Positions 58,979-64,000 of a stretch of 64,000 bases of DNA are shown piece by piece (position 1 is the first letter of the stretch; each line of letters begins with the position of its first letter). Origin of the DNA: Fasciolopsis buskii (taxonomy: Eukaryota; Platyhelminthes; Trematoda; Plagiorchiida; Fasciolidae); contig LUCM01006372.1 of assembly GCA_008360955.1 (NCBI GenBank), positions 355,844 to 419,843 of the forward strand. Reading direction: 5' to 3'. Position numbers and translations under genes: made by a program. The notes under the pieces were generated by a model. The model saw only the letters and a program-made list of their open reading frames with translations, was not told the DNA's origin and ran no database searches.

Positions 58979-59814
58979 AAAACTCGGCTCCTTTTTGCGG
59001 CTCACAAACATGACCACTGCGGTCAGAAAACATCCGACAATGATAACGCATGAATACCGTTGTCTTCATATTGTTGACGGACTATGGTGCGAGCATTTTC
59101 TTGGCAACTGAGCAATTGAGCACAAGGGTTCAATCTTCAGGTTAGACACTACATGTGGACGAATTAAGTAGGTTGGGACACGATTTGTCCACGGCCACAG
59201 AACCAGGTAATGGGCGAAAGATGACTTCAAATGGCCAGAGGGCAACGTAGAGGAGATGCAGAAAAAATAATCAATGGACTAGCCCTTGTAGGCGCCATCA
59301 GACTATCTGGTTTGGGTTCACAAATTCTCTTCACGATAGTGTTGGAGGAAGCAAATTTTGTCTACTCAAATCCCAAATTCAGTAACATTATTGCTAAAAT
59401 CTGTCCTCGAATAGTAGTTCTACAGCTTATCACCTTAGAGCAGATCATTCACTCTCCTCGGTTCATAATCCTCTGGAAAAGACATTAATTTTGTCCAGCA
59501 ATCCAAATCAACAAATCAAGTCGTGGTTACTAGTTGAAAAAAAGACACTGAGCTACTTTTAGGTAAATAAAAGCGGGTTAACAGACATCTCTTAACACCT
59601 ATCATCCATTGATCGCCGAACCTCGGAGGTTACAATGAAGTTACCCAAAAAACGATCGCACAACACGTTCCCGTGAGTCGTTCACAGATGCCAATCTGAA
59701 TTTTGAAGACACCATCAATGTTTGAAGTGTTCGTACAACACCATCAGTCATTTTGGAATTATTTCGTTTGACTGACTGCTCGTCGAATTCAACTATCAAC
59801 GCACGTCCGATCAG

Positions 59815-59935
59815 CCTTGAACTGGGGAAGCACCAAACTTGAATTTCGCTCTCATCAGAGCTCAAATGCGATGCATTTCCATCGTTGCACCCAAGGTTTC
59901 AGCCCTGGCTTTTCCCATGGGAGGCGTGTGTATAA
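59815..59935 (+). repeat. Dispersed repeat, second copy of the 29.7 kb repeat
   Basis: This is the plus-strand counterpart of 29735-29860 (CAAACTTGAATTTCGCTC, CGTTGCACCCAAGGTTTC, GAGGCGTGTGTATAAT). No flanking duplication or element ends are apparent. Confidence 0.5.
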
Positions 59936-60224
59936 TCAATGGCCTGTCTGGATCAGAGAAACACAAAGCACCAATGTGTGTTTTATCCCCGACAGTTTGC
60001 AAATGTGTTCAGCGTTGCTCTGATTATGAACATGAAAGAACAATTCTTCACTTTCAGTACATACAAACGAAAAGCGTAACTTTCGGACGACATTTTCTGG
60101 GATCATCAAAACAAAAGCCTAATGAAACTTTTCAATAGTTTATACAACCGATTAGAAACCCAGATCAAAACTGCATCTTCAAACCTGTGCTAGGTTATTC
60201 TTCTCAGTAGTATATTTCGCATAC

Positions 60225-60305
60225 GGACGGATGAACAAAATTTCCCCGGAGGCACACGACCGATTTCGCGGTTATTGCCGCTCTTCATGTCTGCGTACCC
60301 GATAT
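60225..60305 (+). repeat. Weak repeat, second copy of the 51.9 kb segment
   Basis: This is the counterpart of 51880-51962, as aligned by eye. The surrounding 60.2-61.0 kb has no open frame or recognised element. Confidence 0.35.
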
Positions 60306-60309
60306 TCTA

Positions 60310-63300
60310 GGTCAGACAAACAAGACAGCGTCCACTTTGTGCATACCAGCAAATGTTCAGTCAACCCCCGTTTCTAAGCGTCTTCTCAAAAATGTGTACA
60401 CCGCATATGGTCTTTCGAGAGCTTAGCATCTAGCTCAACGGTAGCCGAAGGCGATTGGTCAAACTAAACCATCAATCTACACTGCCCTGACAGCTGGAGC
60501 TCCGTGACACTGATATCCAGCGAAAGTATTGAGAGTTCTATCGTAGAAGTCGATTATATATCTGTTAGATGTGATCAGCATTTGCAGTCAGCCAGTGACA
60601 CTAGCTGCAGCACACGCAGACCTCAAACTAGCCGTTAGGATCTACCTGAGAAAATCAATCCCTCGTTCCGCAGCATCGGATACTAGCAAGATTCGAAACA
60701 ACTGATCACTGATAGCGGATATGATATGAGCGACTCATTTTAGAGTGTTTGAACTCGAACGAAAATGAGGTATAATAGCTAATATCCTTAAGGACTGGGT
60801 GATGCTGTTAGATAGCAATTCCATTGTTTTAAGTAGCGCAGTGGAACCAAGTCAGTTCGAGCCTATAACGACAATCCAGATGCGTCGGATAGCTGTCAGA
60901 GTGATCTCAAAATTTCGATGATTTCTTTATAAAGCAACCTGCAGAACGTAGGAGCATATCATGTCGTGAGACAATCTTTTCACCTTAGTGAAAAGATATA
61001 TATGAACACTAGTTCTAAGGTGCTTAGTAGATGGCTGCGGGAACATGGCAATTTTTTGAACACTGATATGAGCAAAAAGATCAGTATTTACTGGTGATCA
61101 AGCGGATATATTTTTTCAATTTTAGAAGTAACAGTCTTGGGCGTAAAACCTTCAGCCGCCGGTTAATGTCTCCGAATAACAACCTACAGTTCGCCGCGAC
61201 CCTATTTTTGAGAACGAGGTGCACGTTTATGTCATAAATAAACAGTAAGAAGAATAGGGACAACATCAGTACATGGACTGGGTTTGGGAAATGGGCTGTT
61301 TGCTTCTAACTAGCGAAAGCAACTGGAAAGGCCCGGTTGTAGGGCAAAAGCACGGCTGGCATCGGGACCTGTCACGCTGACCGTAAGATTGTCGGTCTAC
61401 TCTATGAAAAAAAATCTAACATTGACCGTTATAGTGTTCATTGAAAGTGGGTGGAAGCGTTCCTACTTTTAGACCGAGTTGGGTGAAAACCGAGGCGGAT
61501 ACATCTTTACCACTGTAGTTTCTAAGCCGCTGCCTGTTCGGGAAACAGCCTAGTAAAAAGCAAGTGAATAATATTATATCCTGTAAGCACAACAACAAAT
61601 CAGTGGGACCGATCTTGCGTAAAACTTTTCACTTTGAATATGCTGTTCAGACCAAGAAATTAGTTTACCTTGATATGAGGAAAATTGCCAGTATCTCGTT
61701 TTGTACTTGACAGTCTTCGTAATCCCGTCGATTAAATTCAATTCTAATTATTTTGGGAAATTCAGTGGCCTCGATAATTTTTGTTTCTCATTGGAGAGTT
61801 TTGGACTGGTTTATTCAATCTTCGTCTCATTGTTCATTCAGGTCCCTGAGTGCTGTTTGATTGGTAGAGGCAACTGGTAGACCAAGATGTAAACCGGCTA
61901 AAGGTCTACTGTGACACTATGCATGACGTAGAATTTTAATAATTGCATGCATACAATGACGGTCACTTGGTCTAATTCAATGTGGAAATAACCTCACTGT
62001 TTGTCGTTACACTCCCAGCTGGTTCACTCCGTAGAAAGGAAGCCTAACAGTATTTTGATCATTTTTAAAGATTGGAGGATAACCGGTCCCCGATCTCTTG
62101 TGTGACAAGCAAACAACTGATGACGGACAGTTACGCCACCAGTAAGATTCATCGACCATACCAAAGGTCATATGTCACATTAACAGTGCTAAGAGGTACA
62201 GACAATCTATGGTCCAACGGCGATTTTCATGCAAATCCTCAAAAAGTACATCGATTGACTTCTGCCTTCAACCCTGATGCTTAGAAGCCGTTGATCTTCG
62301 CATTTTGTCCCCCTGTCGATCGGTAGTCGCCAAACTCTGTAACGACGAGTAAGCGTAGACCGCGGGTCAATAACGGTATGTAAGGACTCTTTCTTTCAGA
62401 GAAACACAAGGCAAATACCATCCAAATGAATTTTTCTGCCAACAATAAGATCAGACCTTTGCTGTTTACGGCTAACTCATGAAACGAGGAAAGTAAAATC
62501 CCTCATTAATCCTCTTTTTTCATTTCACTTGTTCGTTTGTTCAGATCAGGTTACCCTACGAAAGAGGCAACTAGCAGAAATTGTTATTTTGTTGCTCGAA
62601 TGTAGGCCAATTCAATCACGCTAACGGAAGACCCGTTTCTGCTAGATTGCCTATGCTGAGTCACCGAATCAATATTTATTGATTTGCAAAACTTGTTCGA
62701 ATCTGGTCAGTTTTGGTGAAACATTTGTTTTCGTTTTCATCGACTCAATCGGGAATTTCGCAGGGAAATTTTCTAACCAAACTTTACCCAATCACCATTT
62801 ACTCTTTGGGATTGCTCACGGAGGTCGAAAAGAGATAAGCAATTGTCCGTAGTCACCATTCGTCCACACTCCGTGTGGATCTATCTGCGCATTCGTCAAT
62901 GAGTGTGGCCTTGGTTATCGACGCATAGTCTTTTGATCACGAGAAATGAAAGCATTTGTGAATGGGCAAACACCAAATGTTTTGAATCAGAACTTTGACA
63001 ATATAATCCGGGTTACCAACACAAAGACTACATAATATTCTTAATCAATATAAATCGTTTTTCACCCGTTTGAACAATCCAAATTTTGCCTCAGAGAATA
63101 AACCAAAAGTTTTTCTTTTCTTTGTTCTATACTAACCGAAGATTGTCTTGACCTATTCGTGCTTAGCGGTAACTGAACTCAAGGTCATTTAGGCACAAAA
63201 CGGTTCGAATTAGTGGCGGTTTGGATGCCCCGTTGGTGACCATGTGAATGGAGTCAAACTTGGAATGATCCGTTTTACTTCTTATCGTTTTGCATTTGTC

Positions 63301-63525
63301 ATCTAGAAGATCCACTCCGGTTCTGTTAAGATTTCTCGTCCACTTCTAGAATCACGTACTCTCACTGTTGCCTTCGACTAATAGCTGTTCAATTAGTCCC
63401 ACCTGCGCTGAAGTGTGTAACGTGTCAAAATTCAAAAGTAATAAGACTATACATTCACTCGTGAAGACACTGCTCAGTTCGGGTGGGATGCAAATTTTTG
63501 TCGCTGGATTCATTCGAGAAAAAAA
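60310..63525. other. Intergenic, nothing recognised
   Basis: I see no exon, RNA gene or defined repeat in these 3.2 kb. Confidence 0.5.
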
Positions 63526-63530
63526 AAGAT

Positions 63531-63715
63531 AGCCGACGGTGACCAAGCGGATAAGGTCGTGGCGTTTGGACGCGACGGTCGCTGGTTCGAATCCTCCACC
63601 GCCCGGACGACTTTCCCACTTGGCAGCCCTGTGTTGGGTGCGGTTCACTTCCTGAAAATTGATGTACATTGTTATTTCATTAATAAAAGAAGTGAAAAAA
63701 TAAAAGATTAAAAGA
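63531..63715 (+). mobile_element. tRNA-derived SINE, family A (copy 8)
   Basis: This is a plus-strand copy close to the apparent consensus. It has head AGCCGACGGTGACCAAGCGG, then ATAAGGTCGTGGCGTTTGG, B box GGTTCGAATCC, body CCACTTGGCAGCCC, CTTCCTGAAAATTGATGTAC and tail TTCATTAATAAAAGAAGTG. A run of A's precedes the head. Confidence 0.85.
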
Positions 63716-64000
63716 GTGGAATCCGGGAAATCCCTGAGAACTAGGATGGCGCTAGTGGAATAAAATGCAACTAGATTGCTAAGAAATTCGGCTCCCAGAA
63801 AATGTGATAACCAGATCAGTAGGAGGGAGCAATCGCCTACTTTCGACAGCCTTGGTAGCATTGAGAATGATGGTTGTTTTAGAATTGCCTGGTTTGGTTT
63901 GTACAAATTGGAAAATAATATATCGTTACTTATTATATAATCCATCAAGTCAAACGTCATGGAGCATATACCGACCACTTGCTTGTCGGACATAGATAGA

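Noticed and set aside
63352..63993. 213-codon minus-strand open frame, the longest in the window
   Set aside because: It runs through the antisense of SINE-A copy 8 (the FEPATVASKRHDLIRL part is the reversed tRNA-like head). Similar FEPA peptides occur antisense to other SINE-A copies. It also joins unrelated flanks.

Overview
The window looks like eukaryotic, intron-rich, repeat-dense DNA, most likely from a parasitic flatworm (a trematode, possibly a large-genome fluke of the fasciolid type). The grounds are long introns with GTRAGT donors, many tRNA-derived SINEs, Penelope-like retroelements and a decayed LINE, with no prokaryotic gene layout. The taxon is inferred, not read from a marker gene.

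One complete protein gene can be assembled, on the minus strand from 38842 down to 14062. It has six coding exons (38842-38569, 29099-28953, 27253-27100, 21227-21119, 18532-18370, 14363-14062). All five junctions have strong donors and consistent phases, and the coding length is 1149 nt (382 residues plus stop). The product has a signal peptide, several N-glycosylation sequons and the cysteine/tryptophan landmarks of the secreted UPF0764/C16orf89 family (DUF4735). A polyadenylation signal lies about 80 bases past the stop. Most of the 25 kb span is intron filled with repeats.

Left of the gene (1-13960) there is a degenerate LINE reverse transcriptase (6.4-7.6 kb), four copies of SINE family A, a diverged copy of SINE family B and other tRNA-like fragments. 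Intron 5 carries a broken Penelope-like element (about 17.0-18.1 kb) whose catalytic YVDD-type motif appears deleted. Intron 1 carries two SINE-B copies, one with a clear 10-base target-site duplication, and a long CAT/GAT microsatellite.

Right of the gene (39-64 kb) there is a Penelope GIY-YIG endonuclease fragment (40.7-41.1 kb), inverted SINE-B pairs (48.2-48.6 and 51.2-51.6 kb), four more SINE-A copies, a 680-bp inverted repeat with arms of about 190 bp (56.1-56.8 kb), and smaller shared repeats.

Three places (18.0, 52.8 and 55.8 kb) carry hammerhead-ribozyme-like cores that match Penelope-like element ends, and a fourth motif lies at 52.04 kb. The most unusual signals are the assembled secreted-protein gene, the hammerhead-like termini, and the palindromic SINE pairs. 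No rRNA, CRISPR array or functional tRNA was found.
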